A DNA stretch of 64,000 bases from Betaproteobacteria bacterium SCN2 (GTDB lineage Bacteria; Pseudomonadota; Gammaproteobacteria; Burkholderiales; Thiobacillaceae). A program made the position numbers and the translations under genes. The DNA lies in the NCBI GenBank assembly GCA_008923285.1, contig WBSG01000001.1, positions 124,001 through 188,000 of the forward strand. Reading direction: 5' to 3'. The notes beneath the pieces were generated by a model. It was not told where the DNA came from. It ran no database searches and was given only the letters and a program-made list of their open reading frames with translations. This document shows, in pieces, positions 6,300-15,624 of this stretch (position 1 is the stretch's first letter; the number at the start of each line of letters is the position of its first letter).

Positions 6300-9215
6300 C
6301 TATCGCTGCCCGATCAATTCCTCGAACTCGGCGGCGGGCACCGGCCGGCTGAACAGATAGCCCTGTGCGACATCACAGCCTGCCTGGCGTAGGAATTCAA
6401 GCTGGCGCTCGCTTTCGACGCCTTCGGCTGTCACTTCGAGCTGCAGGATGTGGCCGAGATGGATGATGGCCTTGACGATCGAGGCGCCGTCCCCGTCCGC
6501 CAGGACATCGCGCACGAACGACTGGTCGATCTTGAGCTTGTCGATGTCCAGTTGCTTGAGGTAGGACAGGCTCGAGTATCCGGTGCCGAAATCGTCGATG
6601 GAAAGCTTGACTCCCAAGGTCTTCAGGCCGCGCAGGGTTTTCATGGTCGCGGCCATGTCCTGCAGCAGAATCGATTCGGTCAGCTCCAGTTCCAGACAGC
6701 GCGCGGGCAGGTTCCATCTGGTCAGCGCATCGGATACGATTTTCAGCACGTCGCCGTGTCTGAACTGCAGGGCGGAAAGATTGACCGCGATCACCAGCGG
6801 TTCGGCGTCCGTCCTGAGCCAGGCGCGCGCCTGCTTGCACGCCTCGTTCAGCACCCATTCGCCGATTTCCACGATATGCCCGCTGTGCTCGGCAAGCGGG
6901 ATGAATTTGCCGGGCGGGATCAGGCCTTCGATAGGGTGCTGCCAGCGGACCAGGGCTTCGGCGCCGATAATCCGCCGGCTGCTGATGTCGACTTGCGGCT
7001 GATAGTGCAGCAGGAACTCGTGCTGCAGCAGCGCTCGATGCAGTTCGCCGGTCAGGCGCATCTGCTCCAGCAGGCTGGCGTTCATGTCCTGGGTGAAGAA
7101 ATGGTAGCTGCCGCGCCCCGAGTTCTTGGCGCTGTTGACTGCAGTGTCAGCGCATTTGAGCAGGCTGTCGAAATCCGCGGCGTCGGCGGGGAACAGACTG
7201 ATGCCGCCGGAGAATGAGATGTTCAGACTGTGTTCGTCGACGACGGCTGGCTCGGCGAACACGTCGCGCACTGCGTTGATGACGCCGGCGATTTCGCCCG
7301 GGTCGCGCACCTCGGTCAGCAGGATGGCGAACTCGTCGGCGCTGAGGCGGCTCAGGGTGTCGGCCGGGCCGATGCAGCGCTGCAGCCTTTCGACTGCCGT
7401 GACCAGCACCTTGTCGCCGATATCATGCCCCAGGGTGTCGTTGATCTGCCTGAAGTTGTCCATGTCCAGGTAGAGCATGGCCATGCCGGTGTTTTCGCTT
7501 TTCGCGAGCAGGGCCGCCTGTTCGAAGCGGTCGCGCAGCAGCAGGCGGTTGGGCAGATGGGTGAGCGGATCGAACTGGGCGAGGAAGGCCAGCTTTTCCT
7601 TGGCGGCGGCGTGCTCGGCGCGCGTGCGCAGCGTCACGATGCCGTAGGCGAGGTCGCCGGCGAGTTCTTCCAGCAATTGCACTTCCTCGGGGTCGAAGGC
7701 TTCCGCCTCGCGCGCGTACATGGTCAGCGCGCCTAGCACCTTCGCATTCGCGATCAGCGGCAGCGAAATGCTCGACTTGTAGCCGCGCTGGAGCGCGGCC
7801 TTGCGCCAGGGCGCCATCGCCGGGTTGGTGAGGACGTTGTGGTTGATGCTCGGCACGCCGGTGCGGATGGCGGTGCCGGTGGGGCCGCGCCCCAGTTCCG
7901 TGTCCGCCCAACTGATCTTGATGGATTCGAGATAGCCTTCCTCATAGCCGGATTGCGCGACCGGGCGCACCGAGCGCGCCGTGTTCTCTTCCGCATAGCC
8001 TACCCAGGCCATCATGTAGCCGCCGGTATCCACGCACAGGCGGCAGATGTCGGACAGCAGGCGGTGCTCGTCCTCGGCATGCACCAGCGTGGTATTGCAG
8101 TCGCTCAGCAGGCGCAGCGAGCGGTTGAGCTTGCTTTGCCGGGCTTCGCTCCGACGCAGGTCGGCTGTCATTTCCTGCGCCAGCGCCAGTGCCCGCGTGC
8201 GCGCGGTCACCAGCAGCCAGGCGACGAGTGCCAGCATGGCGCTGCCGAGCATGCCGGCAAGCGCGATCAGGTCGGCCTTGCCGTCATTGAGGCGCATGTC
8301 GAAAGCCGGCAGCGAGCGCACCGAAATCGTCCACTGGTGGCCGAAAAGGTCCAGCGTCCTGTCGCTCATGAACTGTGGTGCGGCTGGTTTCTTGCCCTTG
8401 TTGGAATCGAACATCAGCGTTTCCGCATGGGTGCCGTCGCTGTCGTAGATTTCGAGATCGAGGACGGCGCTGAGCTCGCCGAAATGCTGGCCCAGCACGC
8501 CCTGCATGAGGTCATTCATGCGGAAGGGGGCGTAGGACCAGCCGATCAGGTTGGCGCGGCGTCCTTCGAGCGTCTGGTGCTGGCCGGGGATCCCGTAGAT
8601 GGGCACGTACATCAGAAATCCCGCCTGCACCGCCTGGTCGATTTCCTGTTTCAGCCTGACCTTGCCGGACATGATGGCGCGGCCTTCGTCGCGCGCCTTT
8701 TCCATGGCTGCGCGCCGCACCGGTTCGGAGAACATGTCATAGCCGAAAGCCCGCTGGTTGCGCCAATTGAACGGTTCGAGAAAGACGATGGAAGTGTAGG
8801 TGTCGCGTATCCCGGGCGGGCTGATGTCGTACTGGGAAAAGCCCTGTGCGCGAATCTCGGCAACGTGGCGGGCCCGGTCTTCAGGCTTGATCAGCTTGGC
8901 AAAGCCCACGCCCTGGATGCCGGGGTACTTTTCGTCGATCCGCAGCGCGCGCACGTACTCGGCGAACTCGCTGCGCTCGACCGAGCTGGAAGCGGCGAAC
9001 AGCCCGCTGGCGCCTTCCAGGATTTGCTCGTACTTGTTCAGCCGCTCGTTGATGTTGGTGACGATTTCGCCGACGCGGAACTCGAACTCCTTTTGCAGTT
9101 CCTGGCGCACGGCCTTGCGTTCGGCATCCTGCAGCGCATAGGTGAGGGCAAGGCCGATCACCAGGAGGGCGAGAGGAACGAAATGCAGCCGCTGGATAGC
9201 CGGGCTGTTCAGCAT
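6300..9215 (-). CDS. Membrane CHASE-GAF-GGDEF-EAL c-di-GMP phosphodiesterase
   Basis: The 971-residue protein has an N-terminal membrane helix (about 10-28), a periplasmic CHASE sensor, a second helix near 325-345, a GAF domain, a GGDEF domain and a C-terminal EAL domain. The GGDEF signature is SADEF, so cyclase activity is probably lost and the domain may bind GTP or signal allosterically. The EAL domain keeps AEALVRW and DDFGTGYSS, with the metal-binding residues expected of an active phosphodiesterase. ATG 9215 is chosen because the longer start at 9281 would run into argB. It may lower the c-di-GMP pool read by the LapD protein at 13.7-15.6 kb; that link is inference. Confidence 0.9.
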   Translation of the reverse strand: MLNSPAIQRLHFVPLALLVIGLALTYALQDAERKAVRQELQKEFEFRVGEIVTNINERLNKYEQILEGASGLFAASSSVERSEFAEYVRALRIDEKYPGIQGVGFAKLIKPEDRARHVAEIRAQGFSQYDISPPGIRDTYTSIVFLEPFNWRNQRAFGYDMFSEPVRRAAMEKARDEGRAIMSGKVRLKQEIDQAVQAGFLMYVPIYGIPGQHQTLEGRRANLIGWSYAPFRMNDLMQGVLGQHFGELSAVLDLEIYDSDGTHAETLMFDSNKGKKPAAPQFMSDRTLDLFGHQWTISVRSLPAFDMRLNDGKADLIALAGMLGSAMLALVAWLLVTARTRALALAQEMTADLRRSEARQSKLNRSLRLLSDCNTTLVHAEDEHRLLSDICRLCVDTGGYMMAWVGYAEENTARSVRPVAQSGYEEGYLESIKISWADTELGRGPTGTAIRTGVPSINHNVLTNPAMAPWRKAALQRGYKSSISLPLIANAKVLGALTMYAREAEAFDPEEVQLLEELAGDLAYGIVTLRTRAEHAAAKEKLAFLAQFDPLTHLPNRLLLRDRFEQAALLAKSENTGMAMLYLDMDNFRQINDTLGHDIGDKVLVTAVERLQRCIGPADTLSRLSADEFAILLTEVRDPGEIAGVINAVRDVFAEPAVVDEHSLNISFSGGISLFPADAADFDSLLKCADTAVNSAKNSGRGSYHFFTQDMNASLLEQMRLTGELHRALLQHEFLLHYQPQVDISSRRIIGAEALVRWQHPIEGLIPPGKFIPLAEHSGHIVEIGEWVLNEACKQARAWLRTDAEPLVIAVNLSALQFRHGDVLKIVSDALTRWNLPARCLELELTESILLQDMAATMKTLRGLKTLGVKLSIDDFGTGYSSLSYLKQLDIDKLKIDQSFVRDVLADGDGASIVKAIIHLGHILQLEVTAEGVESERQLEFLRQAGCDVAQGYLFSRPVPAAEFEELIGQR

Positions 9216-9252
9216 GGCTGGCGTGCCGGCGGGCCGTGTGCGAGCCGCCGGC

Positions 9253-10134
9253 TCAGGCGCGCTTGACCAGCGTGCCCACACCTTCCGGCGTCAGCACTTC
9301 CAGCAATAGGGCATGCTCCACGCGGCCATCGATGATGTGCGCGGTCTTCACCCCGCTGTTCACCGCGTCGACGGCGTAGCCGACCTTGGGAATCATGCCG
9401 CCGGAGATGGTGCCGTCGGCCGTCAGTTCCTCCACCTCGCGCGGGGTAAGCCCGGTCAGGAGCTGGCCCTGCTTGTCGAGCACGCCCGGCGTGTTGGTCA
9501 TGAAAATGACCTTTTCCGCCTGCAGCACGCCGGCGATCTTGCCGGCGGCGACGTCGGCGTTGATGTTGTAGGCGTTGCCCGCGGCATCGGCGCCGAGCGG
9601 CGCGACCACCGGGATGAAATCGCGCGCGTCCAGGTGCTGGATAATTTCCGGGTCGATGCTGGTGATCTCGCCGACCTGGCCGATGTCGAGCATCTCCTCG
9701 GCCTTTTCCTTGCTCTTCACCAGCATTTTCTTGGCGTGGATGAAATTGCCGTCCTTGCCGGTCAGGCCCACCGCCTTGCCGCCGTGCTTGTTGATGAGGG
9801 TGACGATGTCCTGGTTGACCAGGCCGCCCAGCACCATTTCCACCACGTCGAGGGTTTCCTCGTCGGTCACGCGCATGCCCTGGATGAACTCGCTCTGCTT
9901 GCCGATGCGCTGCAGCAGGCCGGCGATCTGCGGGCCGCCGCCATGGATGATGACGGGGTTCATGCCGACCAGCTTCAGCAGCACCACGTCCTTGGCGAAG
10001 GCTTCCATCAGGTGGCGCTCGGTCATGGCGTTGCCGCCGTACTTGATGACGATGGTCTTGTCATAAAAGCGCTGGATGTAGGGCAGGGCTTCGGAAAGGA
10101 TATGAGCCTTGTCGGCGGGGGAGTATGTGGTCAT
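9253..10134 (-). CDS. argB: Acetylglutamate kinase ArgB
   Basis: The 293-residue cytoplasmic enzyme phosphorylates N-acetyl-L-glutamate, the second step of arginine synthesis. The amino-acid-kinase features are clear: KYGGNAM near residue 34, the glycine-rich HGGGPQI near 69, and a C-terminal SGGMIPKV and [11 protein letters not shown]. An extended N-terminal helix ([15 protein letters not shown]) is typical of arginine-sensitive hexameric forms, suggesting feedback inhibition by arginine. It appears to be a single-gene unit; the c-di-GMP gene starts 38 bp downstream. Confidence 0.97.
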   Translation of the reverse strand: MTTYSPADKAHILSEALPYIQRFYDKTIVIKYGGNAMTERHLMEAFAKDVVLLKLVGMNPVIIHGGGPQIAGLLQRIGKQSEFIQGMRVTDEETLDVVEMVLGGLVNQDIVTLINKHGGKAVGLTGKDGNFIHAKKMLVKSKEKAEEMLDIGQVGEITSIDPEIIQHLDARDFIPVVAPLGADAAGNAYNINADVAAGKIAGVLQAEKVIFMTNTPGVLDKQGQLLTGLTPREVEELTADGTISGGMIPKVGYAVDAVNSGVKTAHIIDGRVEHALLLEVLTPEGVGTLVKRA

Positions 10135-10184
10135 GGGGGCCTCATCAGTGACATTAACGTGATTCTAGTGCCCGGCCGTGCAAT

Positions 10185-10208
10185 AAAAAAGGCGGCCTGG
10201 CGGCCGCC
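10185..10208 (-). terminator. Terminator of the small heat-shock gene
   Basis: On the minus strand GGCGGCC and GGCCGCC (10202-10208 and 10191-10197, loop GCCA) form a 7-bp stem followed by six T. It lies just after the hsp20 stop. Confidence 0.85.
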
Positions 10209-10230
10209 CCGGTTTTTTTCTTGCGCGCGC

Positions 10231-10656
10231 TCACTCCACGGCAAGGCGCTTGCTGGCCACCGCCATCTTTTTCGGCAGCACCAGCTCGAGTACGCCGTCA
10301 TTGTACCTGGCGGTTGCCGACGCCTCGTCGATGTCAGCGCCGAGCGAGAAGCTGCGATACACCTTGCCGTAGCTGCGCTCGCGCTTGAGCACCTTTTCGC
10401 TCTCTTTCTGTTCCGACTCGGAGCGGGTTTCCGCCGAGATCGCCACGGTGTTGCCTTCGATGGAAACGTGGATGTCTTCCTTCTTCATGCCCGGCAGGTC
10501 GGCATGGACGGTATAGGCCTTTTCGTTTTCCTTCACGTCCATCTTGAACTGGGGTAGCTCCCGGTCCATCCGCACCGGGCGGAAAAAACCGCGGAACAGG
10601 TCGTCGAAGGGCTCGATGCCGGTTTCGAACGGATCATAACGGGTCAGGTTTGCCAT
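10231..10656 (-). CDS. Hsp20/alpha-crystallin small heat-shock protein
   Basis: The 141-residue ATP-independent chaperone holds unfolding proteins. An N-terminal arm contains DPFETGIEPFDDLFRGFFRP, the alpha-crystallin domain runs from about residue 40 to 130 (DLPGMKKEDIHVSIEGN, then YGKVYRSFSLG), and the C-terminal GVLELVLPKK is the usual end of the fold. The IxI tail found in many family members is reduced. A strong GAGGAGG ribosome-binding site precedes the ATG, and a sigma-32-type promoter lies about 50 bp upstream, so heat induction is likely. Confidence 0.95.
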   Translation of the reverse strand: MANLTRYDPFETGIEPFDDLFRGFFRPVRMDRELPQFKMDVKENEKAYTVHADLPGMKKEDIHVSIEGNTVAISAETRSESEQKESEKVLKRERSYGKVYRSFSLGADIDEASATARYNDGVLELVLPKKMAVASKRLAVE

Positions 10657-10705
10657 GATGATTCCTCCTCGTTTGCGACAGGCGGCATAGCCGCATTCAC
10701 TACCA

Positions 10706-10733
10706 ATCTAGGGCGGTCTGGCAGGATTTCAAG
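10706..10733 (-). promoter_or_regulatory. Sigma-32 heat-shock promoter of hsp20
   Basis: On the minus strand CTTGAAA (10733-10727) is a perfect -35 for RpoH. Thirteen bases later CCCTAGAT (10713-10706) closely matches the CCCCATnT -10. It lies about 50 bp before the hsp20 ATG. Confidence 0.75.
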
Positions 10734-10772
10734 AGCGCGGTACTCGCCCGTGGCACCTGCCCGCGGCAGGCG

Positions 10773-10799
10773 AAAAAAAGCCCCGTACAGGACGGGGCT
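10773..10799 (-). terminator. Terminator of the TolC-OmpA fusion gene
   Basis: On the minus strand an 8-bp stem (AGCCCCGT with ACGGGGCT, loop CCTGT) is followed by seven T. It lies 24 bp after the fusion gene. Confidence 0.85.
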
Positions 10800-10822
10800 T
10801 GATCGGAGTTGGCGCTTTTTGC

Positions 10823-12706
10823 TTACTTGATGACGCGCATTTCCACGCGGCGGTTCTGCGCCCGGCCGCTGGCGCTTTCGTTGCCGGTGACGGGGGCGGC
10901 TTCGCCGTAGCCCTTGGAGCTGAGGCGGCCGGCATCGACACCCTTGGAGATGAAGTAGTCCATCACCGTCCTGGCGCGGCGGTCGGAAAGGTCGCGGTTG
11001 TATTCGTCGGAACCGACGCTGTCGGTATGGCCGCCGATCTCGACCTTGATTTCCGGATAGCGCTGCATGACCGCCGCTGCCTCGTCGAGGATCGGCTTGG
11101 CATCGGGCCGCAGGGTGTCCTTGTCGAAATCGAAGTTCACGCCCTTGAGAATGGTCACGTCCTGCAGCGGGCAGCCGGTATGGTCAACCCGGGTGCCCTT
11201 CGGCGTGTCGGGGCACTTGTCCTTGTCGTCGGTCACGCCGTCGCCGTCGGCATCGCCGACTGGGGCGGTTTCAGGCGGCAGCAGGCCGGGGTTGGCGGCC
11301 ATGGCGTCGGCGAAAACCTTGTCCTTGTCCACCGACAGCTGGCCTACGCCGGAAGGCGGGCAGATGGTGTCGGGATCGAATTCGGCCTTTTCCTTGCCGT
11401 CGAACAGGTTGGGCGTATCCAGGCGCTGCAGGCCGATGCTGGCGAGCAGGGTGCCGGTGGCGCCGTGGGTGCGGCCATAGGCCTGGACGTAGTCGTGGCT
11501 GGCGTTGAGGTAGGCACGGCGGGCTTCAAACAGCTCGTTTTCCGTATCCAGCAGGTCGAGCAGGGTGCGCTGGCCGATGTCGAACTGCTTGCGGTAGGCG
11601 TCGCGCGCCTTTTCGGTCGCGGTCAGGTGCTGCTCCAGATATTGCAGCTGCTCGCCGAGGCGGCCGATGTCGTTGTGCGCGATGGTCAGGGTCTGGCGCA
11701 CGTCGCGGCAGACCTTGTCGCGCAGGTCCTTGGCAATGCTCACGCGCTCGACTGCGGCGCGCTCGCCGGCCGCGTCGGAGCCGCCGCGGAACAGATTGTA
11801 GTTGAGGGCGAGGCCGATCTTGCGGTTGTCATAGGTGCCGTCGATGCCGTCGGTGTCCCAACCCCAGCTTTGCGCGGCCTGCAGATCCAGGCGCGGATAG
11901 TAGGGGGCGCGCTTGACGTCGACGTCGGCCATGGAGGAAACGATGTTCTCGTTGGCGGCGGCCAGTTGCGGGTTGAGTTCGTAGGCTTTGCGCAGCGCAT
12001 CGGCCGTCTTCGGCGGCACGTCCTGGGTCAGCTTGGGCAGCGCGGCCATTTCTTCGGCAGGCAGCGAGCCGACGATGCGCTGGTAGCGGGCGCTGACGTC
12101 ATGCAGGTTGCTGGCTTCGGTCAGCAGGTTGGATTCGGCCAGCGCCAGGCGGCCGCTGGCCTGTTCGAGGTCGACGCCGCGGCCGACGCCGAGCTTGACC
12201 TTGCGCTGGATCTGTTCGTAGACGGCGCGGTGCTGGACATAGTTCTGCTCGGCCAGCTTGTGCAGCGCGCGATAGCGCAGCACGTCGTTGTAGGCGCGCA
12301 TGGCTTCGAGGGCGGCGGTTTCGGAGGCATCCAGCAACTCGTAGTAGCGCACGCGCTGGGCGTAGTTCAGGCGCTTGACGTCGCTGCGGGTGGCAAAGCC
12401 GTCAAACAGGATCTGGTTCAGGCGCAGTTCGACGCCCCTGGAGGTGAAGTCGCGGTCGCCGCCGGCAGCGGCCGGCTCATCCATCCATTCGCGGAAGATG
12501 CCGGCGTTGAGGTCCAGCGAGGGATAGTAGCGCCCCTTGGCGATGCCGACGTTTTCCGTCGCTTCCTTGTAGGCGTGCCATTTGGCCTGCACTTCTGGGT
12601 TGCGCAGCACCGCCTCCTGGGCTGCATCCTTGATCGAGATCGGCTGCGCGTACGCGGTGGACACCATCGCGGCCAGTACCGAAACCTTGAACCATTTCGA
12701 AATCAT
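10823..12706 (-). CDS. TolC-family outer-membrane channel fused to an OmpA peptidoglycan-binding domain (LapE-like)
   Basis: The 627-residue protein starts with a signal peptide (cleavage near VSTAYA-QP). Two TolC-type outer-membrane-efflux repeats follow (about 25-440), with NPEVQAKW, a tract of long amphipathic helices, and the second-repeat NPQLAAANENI. A linker near 490-520 holds a calcium-type acidic repeat (DADGDGVTDDKDKCPD, thrombospondin type 3-like). The last 110 residues are an OmpA-like domain (VNFDFDKDTLRPDA, GGHTDSVGSDEYN, RAQNRRVEMRV) that should bind peptidoglycan. It sits beside lapG and lapD and is the likely outer-membrane pore for the LapBC exporter. Ordinary TolC or LapE is about 450 residues and lacks the OmpA part. 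Confidence 0.92.
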   Translation of the reverse strand: MISKWFKVSVLAAMVSTAYAQPISIKDAAQEAVLRNPEVQAKWHAYKEATENVGIAKGRYYPSLDLNAGIFREWMDEPAAAGGDRDFTSRGVELRLNQILFDGFATRSDVKRLNYAQRVRYYELLDASETAALEAMRAYNDVLRYRALHKLAEQNYVQHRAVYEQIQRKVKLGVGRGVDLEQASGRLALAESNLLTEASNLHDVSARYQRIVGSLPAEEMAALPKLTQDVPPKTADALRKAYELNPQLAAANENIVSSMADVDVKRAPYYPRLDLQAAQSWGWDTDGIDGTYDNRKIGLALNYNLFRGGSDAAGERAAVERVSIAKDLRDKVCRDVRQTLTIAHNDIGRLGEQLQYLEQHLTATEKARDAYRKQFDIGQRTLLDLLDTENELFEARRAYLNASHDYVQAYGRTHGATGTLLASIGLQRLDTPNLFDGKEKAEFDPDTICPPSGVGQLSVDKDKVFADAMAANPGLLPPETAPVGDADGDGVTDDKDKCPDTPKGTRVDHTGCPLQDVTILKGVNFDFDKDTLRPDAKPILDEAAAVMQRYPEIKVEIGGHTDSVGSDEYNRDLSDRRARTVMDYFISKGVDAGRLSSKGYGEAAPVTGNESASGRAQNRRVEMRVIK

Positions 12707-12907
12707 GTTGAAACTCCCGTTCTTCTAACACCATTCAAGAATTGCGAATGCGCCTGAGCTTTTATGCGGAGTTTGGCTTTCTTATTGTCGAACATTCAGC
12801 GCTAAACTTGCCTGCTGCTGCAGTTTTTGGCAGTTACGCCGATATCTGTAGGCATAGCTGACGCATCTTAAGCGCAAACCGAAAAAGCCCGCAATTACCC
12901 AAGGTGC
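12707..12907. other. Divergent intergenic region between the TolC-OmpA gene and lapG
   Basis: This 201-bp spacer is visibly richer in A/T than its surroundings and must hold the promoters for both directions. TTGGCA near 12832 resembles a -35, but no convincing -10 follows at the right distance. I see no gene in it. Confidence 0.4.
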
Positions 12908-13612
12908 ATGGCCGTATGCCGATTGCCACGAATGTTGTATTCAAACCATAGCGCAAAACTCAGGAAATGCCTGGCCCTGGGCCTGCTTTTCCTGTTTTTG
13001 CCGGCCCCGCAGGCAGCGCCGCCCGACATGGAGAAAATGCTCCGCCTGGCGGAGGCGCGCTATGGCGCGCCGGCCGTGGTCGCGGTAACCCAGTGGCGGG
13101 ATGCCATGGCCACGGCCCGCGGTCTGACGGAAACCGAAAAAATCAACAGAATCAACGAGTTTTTCAATCGCAGGGTCGTCTTTGTCGACGATGTCGAGGC
13201 CTGGGGCAAAACCGATTACTGGGCCACGCCGCTGGAAAGCCTGGGGCGGGGGCGGGGCGACTGCGAGGATTTTGCGATTGCCAAGTACGTGTCCCTGCGC
13301 AGCCTGGGAGTGCCGCTCGACAGGCTGCGCCTGACCTATGTCCGAGCCCAGATCGGCGGCGGCTCGCAGGCGCACATGGTGCTGGCCTATTACCCTTCGC
13401 CCAGGGCGGAACCGCTGATTCTCGACAACCTGGTCGGCGACATCCTGCCGGCTTCGCGCCGGGGTGATCTGTTTCCGGTCTTCAGTTTCAACAGCGAAGG
13501 CCTGTGGGTCGGCAGCGGGGCGTCGGAAAAGGCCTCCGGCAGCGCCACGGCCAGGCTGTCGCGCTGGCGTGATCTGATCGCGCGGATGCGAGCGGAAGGA
13601 ATCGAATTATGA
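12908..13612 (+). CDS. lapG: LapG-type periplasmic cysteine protease
   Basis: The 234-residue protein is a bacterial transglutaminase-like cysteine protease. The expected triad is visible: Cys119 in GDCEDFA, His156 in QAHMVLA and Asp173 in LILDNL. The acidic residues next to the Cys (DCED) match the calcium-binding pair of LapG. A signal sequence ends near residue 37 (PAPQAAPP). LapG cuts a LapA-type adhesin after its N-terminal retention module and so releases cells from surfaces. ATG 12908 has an AAGG close upstream; ATG 12932 would give a more compact signal peptide and is also possible. The neighbouring lapD encodes its expected inhibitor-receptor. Confidence 0.92.
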   Translation: MAVCRLPRMLYSNHSAKLRKCLALGLLFLFLPAPQAAPPDMEKMLRLAEARYGAPAVVAVTQWRDAMATARGLTETEKINRINEFFNRRVVFVDDVEAWGKTDYWATPLESLGRGRGDCEDFAIAKYVSLRSLGVPLDRLRLTYVRAQIGGGSQAHMVLAYYPSPRAEPLILDNLVGDILPASRRGDLFPVFSFNSEGLWVGSGASEKASGSATARLSRWRDLIARMRAEGIEL

Positions 13613-13686
13613 GCTTCGCCAAGTCACCCGGCGGCCGGGGTTTGCCTGGCCGGATTGGCTGTATAGTTAACGCTGGAGGATAGTCC

Positions 13687-15600
13687 ATGTCCCTGTTCAG
13701 ACGCATCTGGCTTGCCGTGATCGGGCTGACCGTCGCTGCCTTTGCCGCCAGCCTGCTGGTCAACACGTTCACCGCGCGCAGTTATCTCGAAAAGCAGCTC
13801 TATCTCAAGAACGCGGACAATGCCACGGCGCTGGCCCTGTCCATGTCGCAGATCCGCGAGAAGGATCCCGTCACCATAGAACTGTTGCTGTCCGCCCAGT
13901 TCGATACCGGCCACTACCAGGAAATCCGGCTGACCGACCCGGCCGGCAGGGTGATGGTCGAGCGCAGGCAGGAGGCCGCTGCCGCTGCCGGTGCGCCAGA
14001 CTGGTTCGTCAGGCTTTTCCCCATCAAGGCCCAGCCCGGCATTGCCCATGTGCAGGACGGCTGGAAACAGTTCGGCACCATCAGTCTCGCCAGCCAGAGC
14101 CGCTTCGCCTACCAGGACCTGTGGAAGGGCACGCTGGAGCTGTCGCTCTGGTTCGTGGTCGGCGGCCTGATCGCGGGCTTGATCGGCACCTTCATGCTGC
14201 GCCTTATCACCCGTCCACTGGATAATGTCGTCGAACAGGCCAATGCCATTACCCGGCGCCAGTTCATCACCGTGGACCTGCCCAGGGTGCCGGAACTGAA
14301 GAGCGTGGTGCGCGCGATGAACGACATGGTCATGCGCGTCAAGCAGATGTTTGCCGACGAGGCGGCGCGCCTCGAGTCGCTGCGCCGGCAGGTCAACCAT
14401 GACAGCGTGACCGGCCTGCCCAACCGGGAATTTTTCATCGGTTCGCTGCGCGAGGCGCTGAACGGCGAGGAAGGCTCGGCGGTCGGCCTGCTCGCCCTCA
14501 TTCGCCTGGCCGACCTCAACAACATCAATGCGCGGCTTGGTCATGCCAAGACCGATGCCCTGCTGCAACTGGTGGCCAGGCAGTTGAATGAGGCCAGCGC
14601 GGCGCACAACAATTGGCTGGTCGCCCGCATCCGGGGCGCCGATTTTGCCCTGCTGGCGCCCGGCGCGGATGACGCGCCCGCCCTTGCCAACAAGCTCGCC
14701 CAGGACATGCGCGAACTGGCGACCTCCTGGCCCGAACTGGAAGGCCTGTTCCACCTTGCCGTGGTGGGCTACCAGCGCGGCGAGCCGATGGAAACCCTGC
14801 TGGCCAACGCCGACAGTGCCCTGGCGATCGCCGAAGGCAAGGGGCCGAACGAATCCTTTTCCAGCATGCATGCCGCCGCCGCGCCCTTGGCGACCAGCGG
14901 CGAAGGCTGGCGCAGCATGCTGTCCAATGCCCTGTCCGAGCAGCGCCTCAAGCTGGCCGGCTTTCCCGTGATGTCCGCCAGCGGCGTCGCCATTCACCAG
15001 GAGAGCGTCATCCGCCTGCAGGCGAGGGCGGACGGCCCCTGGCTGCCGGCCGGCGATTTCATGCCCATGGCCGAGCGCCTCAAGCTGACTGCCGATCTCG
15101 ACCTGCAGGTCGTGCGCTTGGCGCTGAACGGCCTGCGCACCGGACATGGCGACATCGCGGTCAACCTGTCGGCCGATACCATCGCCGACTGGGGGTTCCA
15201 CAACAAGCTGGTGGCACTGCTGGAAGACCAGCCGGCCTTGTGCAGACGGCTGTGGATCGAGGTTGCCGAGCAGGGCGTGTTCAGGCAGCTGGAGGCTTTC
15301 CGCGATCTTTGCCGCACGCTCAAGAAACTGGGCTGCCAGGTGGGCATCGAGCATTTCGGCCATCGCTTCGGCGAAATTGCCAAACTGTCCGACCTCGGCC
15401 TCGATTACCTGAAAGTCGACGGCAGCTTCATCCACGACATCCATCTCAATGCCGGCAACCGCGAGTTCCTGGCCGGGCTGTGCAAGATGGCGCATTCCAT
15501 CGGCGTTTCGGTCATCGCCGAGGGCGTGCGCAGTGCGGAGGAACTGGCCGCGCTGCCCGGGCTGGGCTTCGACGGCGTGACGGGCCCGGCGGTGTCCTAG
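13687..15600 (+). CDS. lapD: LapD-type c-di-GMP receptor with degenerate GGDEF and EAL domains
   Basis: The 637-residue inner-membrane protein has one helix at about 8-28, a periplasmic output domain (LapD/MoxY N-terminal type) to about 150, a second helix (about 155-178) and a HAMP segment (RLITRPLDNVVEQ). A GGDEF domain with signature RGADF and an EAL domain with QAR in place of EAL follow. Loss of both catalytic signatures is the rule in LapD, which binds c-di-GMP through the EAL fold and then captures LapG in the periplasm. A GGAGG ribosome-binding site is 7 bp before ATG 13687. It follows lapG on the same strand. Confidence 0.93.
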   Translation: MSLFRRIWLAVIGLTVAAFAASLLVNTFTARSYLEKQLYLKNADNATALALSMSQIREKDPVTIELLLSAQFDTGHYQEIRLTDPAGRVMVERRQEAAAAAGAPDWFVRLFPIKAQPGIAHVQDGWKQFGTISLASQSRFAYQDLWKGTLELSLWFVVGGLIAGLIGTFMLRLITRPLDNVVEQANAITRRQFITVDLPRVPELKSVVRAMNDMVMRVKQMFADEAARLESLRRQVNHDSVTGLPNREFFIGSLREALNGEEGSAVGLLALIRLADLNNINARLGHAKTDALLQLVARQLNEASAAHNNWLVARIRGADFALLAPGADDAPALANKLAQDMRELATSWPELEGLFHLAVVGYQRGEPMETLLANADSALAIAEGKGPNESFSSMHAAAAPLATSGEGWRSMLSNALSEQRLKLAGFPVMSASGVAIHQESVIRLQARADGPWLPAGDFMPMAERLKLTADLDLQVVRLALNGLRTGHGDIAVNLSADTIADWGFHNKLVALLEDQPALCRRLWIEVAEQGVFRQLEAFRDLCRTLKKLGCQVGIEHFGHRFGEIAKLSDLGLDYLKVDGSFIHDIHLNAGNREFLAGLCKMAHSIGVSVIAEGVRSAEELAALPGLGFDGVTGPAVS

Positions 15601-15624
15601 CGACCGGGGGGATGGCGAGAGACG

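Noticed and set aside
13609-13683. A 24-codon frame starting in the lapG stop (ATGA) and ending at the lapD ribosome-binding site
   Set aside because: It could be a coupling peptide, but it has no features beyond position and the overlap can arise by chance.
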